Positions 17,650-26,333 of a stretch of 64,000 nucleotides of DNA are shown in pieces. This DNA is from Shewanella sp. UCD-KL12 (GTDB lineage: Bacteria; Pseudomonadota; Gammaproteobacteria; Enterobacterales; Shewanellaceae). The notes below the pieces were generated by a model. It had not been told where the DNA came from. It ran no database searches and saw only the letters and a list, made by a program, of their open reading frames with translations. Made by a program: the position numbers and the translations under genes. How positions within the stretch are numbered: the first letter of the stretch is position 1; the number at the start of each line of letters is the position of its first letter. The stretch spans positions 62,085-126,084 of the forward strand of contig NZ_MPHJ01000004.1 of the NCBI RefSeq assembly GCF_001957125.1, given 5' to 3'.

Positions 17650-17850
17650 ATGAATATTAAACAGATATTTACAGACTTTATTGAAGATGAAAGTGGTTTA
17701 ACTGCTGTTGAATATGCGATTGCAGGTGGTTTAGTTGTTGGCGGTATGATTGCGGCATTTAATCAGCTTGGTTCAAATGCAACAAGCAAGCTTAACTGTC
17801 TTGCTTCAGCTGTAACAGGTGCAAGTAGTGACTGTACATCTGGCTCTTAG
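17650..17850 (+). CDS. flp: Flp-type pilin
   Basis: A 66-residue type IVb (Flp) prepilin. The 16-residue leader ends in Gly, and the mature chain starts LTAVEYAIAGGLV, matching the Flp signature with Glu5 and Tyr6 after the processing site, then a single hydrophobic helix. Two cysteines in the tail could form a disulfide. It is the major structural subunit of the Tad pilus, processed by the prepilin peptidase encoded 90 bases downstream. AGGAG at 17637-17641 precedes the ATG. It heads the 13-kb tad locus. Confidence 0.93.
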   Translation: MNIKQIFTDFIEDESGLTAVEYAIAGGLVVGGMIAAFNQLGSNATSKLNCLASAVTGASSDCTSGS

Positions 17851-17940
17851 AATAACACTTTTAGATATAACTCGGTGCCCATATGGATGTGGGCAAGCTT
17901 TAAAGCAGGTTTTCTATAATTATGTCCATGGTGACTGGTT

Positions 17941-18516
17941 ATGATTGAAACACAATTAACTCTTCAGCTTATCTTATCAGGTCTTTTTTTTACCGCAGCG
18001 ATAATCATGGACCTCTATCAAGAAAAGATCCCTAATAAGCTCTGTTTATTGGCTATTTTCTCTGGCTTTGCGATTAATGCATATTATGCACAACTTGCTG
18101 GTGTGTTAATGGCAAGCTTCGGTTTTGGGCTAGCCTTCATTCTACTTTTCCCAACTTTTCTTTTTCGGATCTTAGGTGCAGGTGATATCAAGCTGATGAT
18201 GGGAATAGGTGCGTTAATGGGGCCTGAACTGCTTTTTTCCAGTATCGCATATGGCATCGTTGCTGGTGCTGGAACGAGTCTTGTGTTGATCATTTGGAAG
18301 ACTGGTTTTCGAGGTCTGGTTAAGACCTTAAAAAGATATTGGGATTGCATCTATCTACAAAGTTACTTTAAGCCTGAAGCTGATGAAGCAGCAGGGCAAA
18401 AAGTGCCTTATGCTCCTGCACTCGCTATCGGCTGGCTATGGGCTTGCTCTTTGAATAGTGAAATTTTAGCGCTGTATTTTAATTGGAATCAATACTTTGG
18501 CCTTTGGGGCATATAA
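17941..18516 (+). CDS. tadV: Flp prepilin peptidase (TadV/CpaA, A24 family)
   Basis: A 191-residue integral membrane aspartyl protease that cleaves Flp and TadE-type prepilins. The two catalytic aspartates are visible as Asp24 in IIMDLYQEKIPN and Asp82 in the GAGD motif (ILGAGDIKL). It has several transmembrane helices and lacks the N-methylase domain of PilD, as expected for the CpaA/TadV branch. It ends two bases before the next gene. Confidence 0.9.
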   Translation: MIETQLTLQLILSGLFFTAAIIMDLYQEKIPNKLCLLAIFSGFAINAYYAQLAGVLMASFGFGLAFILLFPTFLFRILGAGDIKLMMGIGALMGPELLFSSIAYGIVAGAGTSLVLIIWKTGFRGLVKTLKRYWDCIYLQSYFKPEADEAAGQKVPYAPALAIGWLWACSLNSEILALYFNWNQYFGLWGI

Positions 18517-18518
18517 AT

Positions 18519-19835
18519 ATGTTGAGACTTAGCACGGACGATCCGCAAACACCTCCCAAAATTGAAGAATTAAATAGCAGTGAATTAGCGCCTAGGCCAA
18601 AAACCGTTGAACAAACTGGTATACAAGAGTCAGTGTTACTTGAGCTTATGCTAAAGCACTTACTTGCAGGTGGTGTGCTCACAAAGGCTGAAATAGTCAC
18701 CAACATGGGGATAACAGGGGGGATTATTCAGAAACTGTTGGACGATGCTAAACAGTTGGCATGGGTAGAAAATCGACAATCCACCCCTGATGGGCAGATG
18801 CGTTATGCATTAAGCCAAGGAGGGGACGAGTATGCCAAACAAGCCTCTGCTAAAAGCGGTTATAGAGGTTTAGTACCAGTTCCTCTGGCACAATATACAG
18901 AGATATGTTGCCAACAGTCGAGTAGACGAAACTCAATAACACTTGAGATGTTACAACATGGACTTAAGTCACTTGTGCTACCTAATGATCTTCTGCACAA
19001 AATTGGCCCAGCTTTAAATTCTAGTAGGCCAGTGCTTATTTATGGGCCTCCAGGTACTGGTAAAAGTTACCTGTGTCGGAACCTAAACTTGACATTGGGT
19101 GATTCAGTTTTGATCCCTTATGCCATCTCTATTGGTAATGAAATTATTCAGGTTTATGACCCTCAGCTCCATTATCGAGTCGATGATGATACATCGAGTA
19201 TGAACCAGTTAGACCTAGTACAAGGTCATGATCCGAGATGGATAAAGTGTAAACGCCCGTTAAGAATTACCGGCGGGGAGTTAACCGCCGAGATGCTTGA
19301 GGTGCAATTTGATAGCCATAGTAGGACCTATATGGCCCCAATACAGCTAAAAGCGAACAATGGCATCTTACTATTAGACGACCTTGGCCGTCAAAAAATC
19401 AGTGCAAAACAGTTGTTTAACCGCTGGATTATCCCTATGGAAGAGAGACGTGACTTTCTTGCATTACAATCTGGCGAGCATTTTGAGATCCCTTTTGAGC
19501 TAATTCTACTTTTTTCTACTAATCTAAATCCTAATGAACTTGTTGATGATGCTTTTTTAAGAAGACTGGGTTACAAGATCCACTTTGATGCACTCGATGA
19601 ACCGCTATATAGAAAAATATGGTTTCAAGTGTGTGAAGAGCAAAAGTTAGTGTGTCATGAAGAGGAATACCGTCACCTTCTTAATGATTATCATCAGTTA
19701 TTTGAAAAGCCTTTGATCCCTTGTTACCCCAGAGACCTGTTAGGGATAATGTCAGATCAAATCAGCTTTATGGGGTTAAAGCGAGAGGTCACCAAGTCTT
19801 TAATTGCTGAAGCTTGGTCTATCTACTTTGTCTAA
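18519..19835 (+). CDS. AAA+ ATPase with N-terminal winged-helix domain, Tad-associated
   Basis: A protein of about 438 residues inserted between tadV and cpaB and not among the canonical Tad components. Residues about 30-100 resemble a winged helix-turn-helix (LTKAEIVTNMGITGGIIQKLLDD followed by a wing). Residues 165-400 form an AAA+ module with Walker A GPPGTGKS at 175-182, Walker B ILLLDD near 286, sensor-1 FSTNLNP near 331 and an Arg-finger-like DAFLRRLG near 343. I chose ATG 18519; a frame from 18483 overlaps tadV. It is soluble, with no signal. It could assist assembly of the pilus machine or control its expression. Confidence 0.72.
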   Translation: MLRLSTDDPQTPPKIEELNSSELAPRPKTVEQTGIQESVLLELMLKHLLAGGVLTKAEIVTNMGITGGIIQKLLDDAKQLAWVENRQSTPDGQMRYALSQGGDEYAKQASAKSGYRGLVPVPLAQYTEICCQQSSRRNSITLEMLQHGLKSLVLPNDLLHKIGPALNSSRPVLIYGPPGTGKSYLCRNLNLTLGDSVLIPYAISIGNEIIQVYDPQLHYRVDDDTSSMNQLDLVQGHDPRWIKCKRPLRITGGELTAEMLEVQFDSHSRTYMAPIQLKANNGILLLDDLGRQKISAKQLFNRWIIPMEERRDFLALQSGEHFEIPFELILLFSTNLNPNELVDDAFLRRLGYKIHFDALDEPLYRKIWFQVCEEQKLVCHEEEYRHLLNDYHQLFEKPLIPCYPRDLLGIMSDQISFMGLKREVTKSLIAEAWSIYFV

Positions 19836-19875
19836 TAAACAGCCTTGATATCAATAAGCGTCTAAGGAGCTTTTG

Positions 19876-20712
19876 ATGAACAATAAAACACTATTATTTG
19901 TCTTACTTTCATTGATATTTGGCGTTGCTGCTGTATTTCTTGCTCAAAGTTGGCTCAAATCAAATACTGAAGCAAACTCTCCTCAAGCATCAACAGGTGT
20001 GATCACTATGGCAACAGTTGCGCCTTTAGGAGCAATTCTTGAGCGAAAAAACCTTAAGTTAACCCCTATGCCAAACTCTGTGATCCCAGAGACGGCAATC
20101 AAATCTTTTGAAGAAGCTGAAGGCATGGTGGTTAAGCAAAACCTCTATGTTGGTGAAATCTTACGTAGCGAACGCTTAACTAAGAAAGGTGAAGGCAGTA
20201 CCTTAGCCAGTTTGATCTCCCCCCAGATGAGAGCTGTTACTATTAGGGTTAATGATGTCATTGGTGTTGCAGGTTTTTTACTCCCTGGTAATCGTGTTGA
20301 TGTGCTCAATCTTTTTAAAAGAGATGGTCGATTACAAACAGATGTTGTATTAGCAAACGTCAAAATCCTTGCAATTGATCAACGTGCTTCTAATGACGAG
20401 AACAAGCCTAAACTTGTACGTGCTGTCACACTAGAGTTAAACCTCGAGCAAGCTGAAACCATTATGATTGCTAAGGGGCGCGGTAAGTTGCAACTTGCTT
20501 TAAGAAACCCCAATGATTCTGCCAAAGTTGAGCTCGCTCTGATCCGAGATTCAGACAGTGGAGCTGTCGAAGATACTGGCGTTTCTGCTGCGGAAGAGCA
20601 GAATATCGTGACAGAACCTATCCCAGCCATCGTGAGAGTATCCTCTGAATCTAAATCAAAAGTGTACCTGCTAAAAGGAATGAAAGAGCAGGTTATCAAG
20701 GTCAATAATTAG
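19876..20712 (+). CDS. cpaB: Flp pilus assembly protein CpaB/RcpC
   Basis: A protein of about 278 residues with an N-terminal membrane anchor (residues 4-25), a SAF domain at about residues 45-110 and the CpaB segment (RAVTIRVNDVIGVAGFLLPGNRVDV) near residue 118. It acts in the periplasm, probably between the secretin and the inner-membrane platform. I chose ATG 19876, five bases after AAGGAGC; a TTG one codon upstream is the alternative. Confidence 0.9.
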   Translation: MNNKTLLFVLLSLIFGVAAVFLAQSWLKSNTEANSPQASTGVITMATVAPLGAILERKNLKLTPMPNSVIPETAIKSFEEAEGMVVKQNLYVGEILRSERLTKKGEGSTLASLISPQMRAVTIRVNDVIGVAGFLLPGNRVDVLNLFKRDGRLQTDVVLANVKILAIDQRASNDENKPKLVRAVTLELNLEQAETIMIAKGRGKLQLALRNPNDSAKVELALIRDSDSGAVEDTGVSAAEEQNIVTEPIPAIVRVSSESKSKVYLLKGMKEQVIKVNN

Positions 20713-20757
20713 CGTTAAGTGTTTATGGTTTCCATAAATAACATACAGGAGTGCACC

Positions 20758-22206
20758 ATGGCACGTTCAATACTTAATTTGGCTAGGCTAGCAACTTGCA
20801 TCTTTGGTTTATGTTTGTTTTCTTTTACAAGCTATGCAGGTGGTCCTACGGGGGCGGAAAGAGAGATAAAACATATCCCTATTTTTAAATCTAAAGTTTT
20901 TAAGATTGGACATGCCGTTCATAGGGTGAGTGTCGGTAATCCAAAAATTGGTGATATAAAATTACTGCCTAACAATGAGTTATATGTACTTGGTAAAAAG
21001 TTAGGCAGTACAAATATAATGATTTGGGATAAAAATGAGCAGCTTGTTGAGGTACTGGATATTGAGATAACGCACGACCTTAATGGGTTAAAAACGAGGT
21101 TACATGAGTTCCTACCATCTGAAAAGCTTGGGGTACAAACGTCGCAAGGCCAATTACTCATTAGTGGACAGGCTTCAAATTTACAAAAGATGAATACGGC
21201 GGTTGAGTTAGCACAAGCCTATGCGCAAGCAGCTTCTGTATCTAAAGTGAAGAGCAGTGTGCTCAATATGATGACTGTAGGTGGCGATCATCAAGTGATG
21301 CTTGAAGTGGTTATAGCAGAAGTGCAACGAGAAGTAGCCAAACAGTTTGATTCAAAGTTTTTTATATACAGTCAAGGAGATAAGTTTTCAGGAGGTACGG
21401 CTGGCGGCGGTGGTGCTTTTGATTTAAACCCTGCTGCAGCGATAGATAACCGGGGTTTCTTTGCAAGGTATCTTAATGACAACTTATTGATGAATTTTGC
21501 ATTAGATGTAGCCAAACAAAATGGCCTTGCAAAAGTCCTCGCTGAGCCTAATGTGACCGCAATGAGCGGACAATCAGCTGAGTTCTTGTCTGGTGGTGAG
21601 TTTCCAATCCCTGTGCCTGGCACAAATGGCTCGACCACAATCCAATATCGAGATTTTGGTGTTGGGGTTAAATTTGTACCAATAGTGCTAGATTCTGGAC
21701 AGATCAATTTGAATTTGAATGTGATGGTGAGTGAAGTCAGTAACGCTAACTCCGTGACACTTTCCGGAGGCGGTTCAAGTGTTGCCCTTGTTGTCCCCTC
21801 TATTATCAAACGTACAACGGCTACAACTGTTGAGTTAGCCGATGGTCAAACGATCGCAATTAGTGGCTTGATCAGCGATACATTAAGAGAAAATATCGAT
21901 AAGTTACCAGGCTTGGGTGATATACCGATACTTGGGCAACTGTTTACCAGTAAAAGCTTTAAAAGCGGTCAGAGTGAACTTGTGATCTTAGTGACCCCTA
22001 GGCTCGTAAGGCCATTTAATAGAAAACAGATCTCTTTACCCACAGACGACTTTGTCTCTCCATCTGATATCGAATTCTACTTATTAGGCAAGTTAACAGA
22101 AAAGCAGCAAGATTCTGATAAACATCAAACCCCCTATGAGGCTGTAGAAAGTGAAGTAAAATTAGATGATAGCGGCACTCAACAAAAATACGGTCACTCG
22201 CTTTAG
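20758..22206 (+). CDS. cpaC: Tad pilus secretin CpaC/RcpA
   Basis: Outer-membrane secretin for the Flp pilus, about 482 residues. A signal peptide covers residues 1-22 (cleavage after SYA). A pilus-assembly N domain (KVFKIGHAVHRVSVGNPKIGDI) is followed by a BON-like segment and the secretin domain from about residue 170, with the conserved VPVPG loop and the SGLISDTLRENIDKLPGLGDIPILGQLF region near the C terminus. I chose ATG 20758, which follows CAGGAG by five bases, over a GTG at 20719. Confidence 0.92.
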   Translation: MARSILNLARLATCIFGLCLFSFTSYAGGPTGAEREIKHIPIFKSKVFKIGHAVHRVSVGNPKIGDIKLLPNNELYVLGKKLGSTNIMIWDKNEQLVEVLDIEITHDLNGLKTRLHEFLPSEKLGVQTSQGQLLISGQASNLQKMNTAVELAQAYAQAASVSKVKSSVLNMMTVGGDHQVMLEVVIAEVQREVAKQFDSKFFIYSQGDKFSGGTAGGGGAFDLNPAAAIDNRGFFARYLNDNLLMNFALDVAKQNGLAKVLAEPNVTAMSGQSAEFLSGGEFPIPVPGTNGSTTIQYRDFGVGVKFVPIVLDSGQINLNLNVMVSEVSNANSVTLSGGGSSVALVVPSIIKRTTATTVELADGQTIAISGLISDTLRENIDKLPGLGDIPILGQLFTSKSFKSGQSELVILVTPRLVRPFNRKQISLPTDDFVSPSDIEFYLLGKLTEKQQDSDKHQTPYEAVESEVKLDDSGTQQKYGHSL

Positions 22207-22280
22207 TGGTTTTGTATGAAATATGCCTGTACGTAAGTAGAAAGAGAGAGTTTTTACGAAAAGTGTTGGAGATTAACGTG

Positions 22281-22559
22281 ATGAAAAGTAGAGAAATAGT
22301 CAACTATTTGAAAGTTGTTGTAGCTGTATCAGTTGTAAGCTTAACGGGCTGTGCTGAGCTGAATAACTTTCCAATGGGTGAAAGTTACCATCAAGTAAAG
22401 CAACTACAGATACTCGATATGAATGCTCCAGAAAGAAATGAGGGGATTGTTTTAACCTTAGAAGGAAATTATGGTGAAAAGGTGATGAAATCCTATAGAG
22501 ACAGTAACTACCTACCTAGGAATGCCAGAGAAAAGATTACGATTAAAGTAAATAAATAA
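22281..22559 (+). CDS. Small lipoprotein of the tad locus
   Basis: A 92-residue precursor with a lipobox SLTGC (lipidated Cys near residue 24) and a short, soluble mature part. By position after the secretin it is probably the pilotin-like or RcpB/CpaD-like partner that helps the secretin reach or stay in the outer membrane, although it is too short for CpaD and I see no diagnostic motif. I chose ATG 22281 after GGAG; the longer frame from 22206 has no signal sequence. Confidence 0.65.
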   Translation: MKSREIVNYLKVVVAVSVVSLTGCAELNNFPMGESYHQVKQLQILDMNAPERNEGIVLTLEGNYGEKVMKSYRDSNYLPRNAREKITIKVNK

Positions 22560-22706
22560 TGGCTACCTTTTTAATCTTCTCTACCTTTACAGAGTATGTA
22601 CTGAAAACCATACTTAAACTTAGGTAATAATGTGGCCTAGACTATCTTGAAGCAGGGTTGCCAACGGATAGCTAATAGCCAATAGATAATAGTGAATGGA
22701 GGCAAG

Positions 22707-24035
22707 ATGTTTCCCTCACAAAATATTGTTAAACAGCTAAACTCTCGTACTTGTTCAAAGCAATGTGGCGCTATGCTTGTGATGTTTACAATAGGCCTTT
22801 TTTCATTGCTTGCTGTGGCAGCGTTAGCCTTAGACAGTGGCCATATGTTGTTGGATAAAGGGCGTCTGCAAAATGCGGCAGACTCTTCGGCGCTATATGC
22901 TGGCAAAATATTACAAGGTGGAGGGAGCCTTTATGAAGCCAGAGAAGCGGCGACAGCCATCCTCATAGAAAACTTTCAGTTTTCTGAAAATGCTGACCTA
23001 GATACAAGTATAAGCCTCTCATCGCCAGACTATAACTCAACGCAAGTTACACCTAATCTCTTTATTGAGTTTTCTGAGTGGCCAGATCCTTTTATTCCTG
23101 TTTTCGATGAAGGCAGTAAATATGTACGTGTACGTATTGAAAATGTTGGGCTTAATAACTTTATCGCACAAATTTTAAATTTTAATAAAGTGGTTAGAGC
23201 TTCGGCCGTTGCTGGTAAAAGTACCGATATAGAATGTCTTAACCGAGTTGTGCCCTTAATGGTTTGTGGTGTCAATTCTGATCCAGACTTTACCATTACT
23301 GACCCGATTTCAGGTGAAGTGACTGATGCACCATTTGGGTTACCATTACGTACCCTTTATGTCATGAAGACAGGCTCAAATCAAGGCTCTGCGATTGGTC
23401 CAGGAAACTTTCAATTACTCCGCCTCGATGGTTCATCAGGCGGCGCTGATATCCGCCGGGCTTTAGCTGGTGAGTTTACCCCAGGTTCCTGTGTAAGCCC
23501 TGGTGATCAAGTAAATACTGAGCCTGGAAATACTGTAGGGCCTGTCGTGCAAGGCATTAATACGCGTTTAGGAAAATGGCAAGGTGGGGGGGTCAATTCA
23601 ACAGATCATAAAAGAGACACCAATATATGCCAGGGGGACAGAGTTGATGTTGATTCGGATGGTGTGATTGTTCCACTTGATGCAGGAGAGGCTGAATACA
23701 GCTACCAGAACTATCTAGATAATGATGAATTACTTAACTGTGACAGCGGTGACATATCTATAGACACCGTTAATACCTCAGGTGGGCGTCGGGAACTGCC
23801 TGTTGTTGTCGGCCTTTGTGATGGGATGACAAATGGTGCAAATACTATTACTTCATTAGGAACTGGCTGTTTCTTTTTAATTCAGGAAGTAAACCAGAAG
23901 GGGAATGATGCTCATATTGTCGGTGAGTTTGCTCGCGTGTGTTCAAGCACTGGTAGTGCTTCGCTGGACCCTGGATTTGTCAGTAACACCTCAACCATAG
24001 TGCTTTATCGTGATCCTGATAGCCCAGATTCATAA
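22707..24035 (+). CDS. TadG-like pilus assembly protein
   Basis: A protein of about 442 residues with one N-terminal transmembrane helix in a pseudopilin-like setting (CGAMLVMFTIGLFSLLAVAALALDSGH) and the TadE/G family helix DKGRLQNAADSSALYAGKIL. The remainder is a large Asp/Gly/Ser-rich periplasmic region with many cysteines. The von Willebrand factor A MIDAS motif (DxSxS) of classical TadG is not visible. I chose ATG 22707 with GGAGG upstream. It is probably a minor, surface-exposed component or tip protein of the Tad pilus. Confidence 0.72.
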   Translation: MFPSQNIVKQLNSRTCSKQCGAMLVMFTIGLFSLLAVAALALDSGHMLLDKGRLQNAADSSALYAGKILQGGGSLYEAREAATAILIENFQFSENADLDTSISLSSPDYNSTQVTPNLFIEFSEWPDPFIPVFDEGSKYVRVRIENVGLNNFIAQILNFNKVVRASAVAGKSTDIECLNRVVPLMVCGVNSDPDFTITDPISGEVTDAPFGLPLRTLYVMKTGSNQGSAIGPGNFQLLRLDGSSGGADIRRALAGEFTPGSCVSPGDQVNTEPGNTVGPVVQGINTRLGKWQGGGVNSTDHKRDTNICQGDRVDVDSDGVIVPLDAGEAEYSYQNYLDNDELLNCDSGDISIDTVNTSGGRRELPVVVGLCDGMTNGANTITSLGTGCFFLIQEVNQKGNDAHIVGEFARVCSSTGSASLDPGFVSNTSTIVLYRDPDSPDS

Positions 24036-24046
24036 TGGAGACAGTG

Positions 24047-24514
24047 ATGATAAATCAAAAAGGCGTCGCAGCAGTTGAGTTTACTATCATGCTTCCTATG
24101 TTACTTATTCTGGTGTTTGCTACAGGTGAGATTGGTCGAGCTCTGTTTCAATATAGCCACCTGACTCGAATGGTAAGGGATGCTGGTCGTTATATATCTA
24201 CAACCGCAATTCAAAATACCACTGAAAACCTGCCTGATCCGTTTAATGATGCGAGTTGCAAAAACTGTATTTCTAACACCAAAGATATCTTAGTGTACGG
24301 CTACGTCGGCGGTACTTCTGCGCTGCTGGATGGCCTATCTCCATCAGATGTGACGATAACCGCATTACCGGCAACAGAAAGAATCACGATAACTGTAGAA
24401 TATGACTGGCAACCCCTATTCGGAGAGCGACTGTCTCATTTTAGTTTAGGAGAGAAGGGAAGTTCTGATATGAGCTTCAATATGAGTGTTAGTTATACGG
24501 TGAGAGCGATATGA
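24047..24514 (+). CDS. tadE: TadE-like pseudopilin (first copy)
   Basis: A protein of about 155 residues with the TadE signature GVAAVEFTIMLPMLLILVF at its N terminus: the processing Gly, Glu5 of the mature form and a hydrophobic helix. Residues of the periplasmic part include a CKNC pair near residue 73. It is processed by TadV and acts as a minor pilin. I chose ATG 24047, six bases after GGAG. Its last codons overlap the next start (ATGA). Confidence 0.82.
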   Translation: MINQKGVAAVEFTIMLPMLLILVFATGEIGRALFQYSHLTRMVRDAGRYISTTAIQNTTENLPDPFNDASCKNCISNTKDILVYGYVGGTSALLDGLSPSDVTITALPATERITITVEYDWQPLFGERLSHFSLGEKGSSDMSFNMSVSYTVRAI

Positions 24515-24969
24515 AATACCAAAAGGGAGTCTATGCCGTTGAATTTGCCATTGTTGGCGGCTTTTTTCTGTTTTTGCTATTTGCCATTATTGAAGTGGGT
24601 CGCTTGATGTTTACCTACAATGTACTTCACGAGGCCTCACGTAGAGCCGCTAGAATAGCCGTCGTTTGCCAGATTGACGACACAGATATTAGCAATATGG
24701 CCCTGTTTTACGGTGCGAATCTTATCCCTAACCTGTCTCCTTCAAATTTAACCATCAGTTATTTAGATGAGGCTGGCAATACCGCTACTGGTATTGATAT
24801 TGCCTTAGTAAGAGCCGATATATCAAATTATCAACATCAGTTTTTGGTTCCCGGGCTCGCAAGAGTCATTAATTCGCCGACTTTTACGACTTTTTTACCG
24901 AGAGAAAGCCTTGGGGTTTACCATGTTGATGATGAAGACCCAGGTAGTGGGTACATAGATTGTAATTAA
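24511..24969 (+). CDS. tadF: TadE/TadF-like pseudopilin (second copy)
   Basis: A 152-residue protein beginning MKYQKGVYAVEFAIVGGFFLFLLFAIIE, again the G|xxxVEF pseudopilin signature followed by a transmembrane helix and the conserved ASRRAAR segment. By order it corresponds to TadF. Four-base overlap with tadE indicates coupled translation. It ends 66 bases before tadZ. Confidence 0.82.
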   Translation: MKYQKGVYAVEFAIVGGFFLFLLFAIIEVGRLMFTYNVLHEASRRAARIAVVCQIDDTDISNMALFYGANLIPNLSPSNLTISYLDEAGNTATGIDIALVRADISNYQHQFLVPGLARVINSPTFTTFLPRESLGVYHVDDEDPGSGYIDCN

Positions 24970-25035
24970 TTCATCTCCAGTCTCGAAATTCTTACTATAG
25001 TAAATATAAGGATTTTTTCTGGGAAGGAAGGCCGA

Positions 25036-26331
25036 ATGGATAAGCCGTTGGAGTTAATAGTGTCTGATAATAATGAAAAGGAGACTAACTTAAAGACGCA
25101 TGCGAATCCGACGTCAAAAACTATGCATAAAACGACTGTTCACCAGACAAATAGCATTTTGCCATACCCTGTTCATGCCCAAGTCATTAATAGCCAGCAT
25201 CAGTCCCTTAGTGAAATTGAGGCGATACTCGATAATTGCTTAAACCTTTCATGGCAAGCTATTGAAACACTGAACCCCTTTATTAGTAATCAGCCTAATG
25301 CTCGCCCGTTTAACCTTATCTTATTGGTTTTACCCAACGAAGAGTCTCAAGCTGTTCAAGCACTAAAGCTTGCAGCTACATACCAAGTCGACGTTATTAT
25401 TTTAGGGCAAGATACGCCTCAGAATGTGCTAAGACTGGCATTTCAACAAGGTGTGAGTGATTTTATTCCTATTGATAGCGCTGATAATGAACTCGTTACT
25501 TCATTAGAGAAAATTGCCAATAAACTCGCTGAAAAAGCGGATCTAGCACCTGTTTTGGCCATTGTGAACGGCAAGGGTGGCTCTGGTGCAAGTTTCATCG
25601 CAACGAGCTTAGCTGTGATAACTGCAGCGAGAGAGGAGGGAGAGGTCTCCCTGCTTGATACTGACTTACTACAGGGCACCTTAGCTCACATGTTGGGCTT
25701 AGAGCCAAGCTATTACATTACAGATGCTATACAGGAGCTAGACTCATTAGATGAAGTGGCGTTAAAAGGAGCGATGACTAATCGAGGTCACTTGCACCTA
25801 TTAGCTGCAGAGCCTTTTGCTGTGCTTAACTCTCCAGAGCCTATAAACCTTAGAAATACTAATGATCTCCTGCTTAAATGCCGACAGTTTTACGATCAGG
25901 TTTTTATTGACCTATCTAGAGGTCCAGAGGTATGGAATGCCGATATGTTAACTAATGCTGAGATTCTGTTGGTGATGCAGCAAAACGTAATGAGCATACG
26001 CGAGACACGAGCTGTGGTTAATCAACTGGTGAACTTTATGGGAATTGAAAAAGGTAAAATTCACATATTAGTCAATAGGTATCAAAAAACCAGTTCGGGC
26101 ATTACGTTAAAAGATATCAAAGAGACTGTTGGGATCAATTCAGTATTTGTGGTCTCTAATGACTTTAAACTAGCTAGCCAGTGTATCGATCTAGGCACAC
26201 CAATTGTTGATGTGGCAAAACGAGAACAGATGCTAACCGATCTTATCAGCGTCACAGAGCATTTTTTCCCAAAATCTAAATCAGCAGATGAGCATTCAAA
26301 TGGATTTTGGAATCGACTATTAGGGAAGTGA
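25036..26331 (+). CDS. tadZ: Tad pilus localisation ATPase TadZ/CpaE
   Basis: A 431-residue protein with a receiver-like N-terminal domain (about residues 60-165) and a MinD/ParA-type ATPase domain. The deviant P-loop VNGKGGSGAS is near residues 177-186, and LLDTDLLQGTLAHMLGL follows near 212. In Tad systems TadZ is thought to localise the assembly platform at the pole. The receiver-like domain lacks an obvious phospho-acceptor context. It ends two bases before tadA. Confidence 0.88.
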   Translation: MDKPLELIVSDNNEKETNLKTHANPTSKTMHKTTVHQTNSILPYPVHAQVINSQHQSLSEIEAILDNCLNLSWQAIETLNPFISNQPNARPFNLILLVLPNEESQAVQALKLAATYQVDVIILGQDTPQNVLRLAFQQGVSDFIPIDSADNELVTSLEKIANKLAEKADLAPVLAIVNGKGGSGASFIATSLAVITAAREEGEVSLLDTDLLQGTLAHMLGLEPSYYITDAIQELDSLDEVALKGAMTNRGHLHLLAAEPFAVLNSPEPINLRNTNDLLLKCRQFYDQVFIDLSRGPEVWNADMLTNAEILLVMQQNVMSIRETRAVVNQLVNFMGIEKGKIHILVNRYQKTSSGITLKDIKETVGINSVFVVSNDFKLASQCIDLGTPIVDVAKREQMLTDLISVTEHFFPKSKSADEHSNGFWNRLLGK

Positions 26332-26333
26332 TA

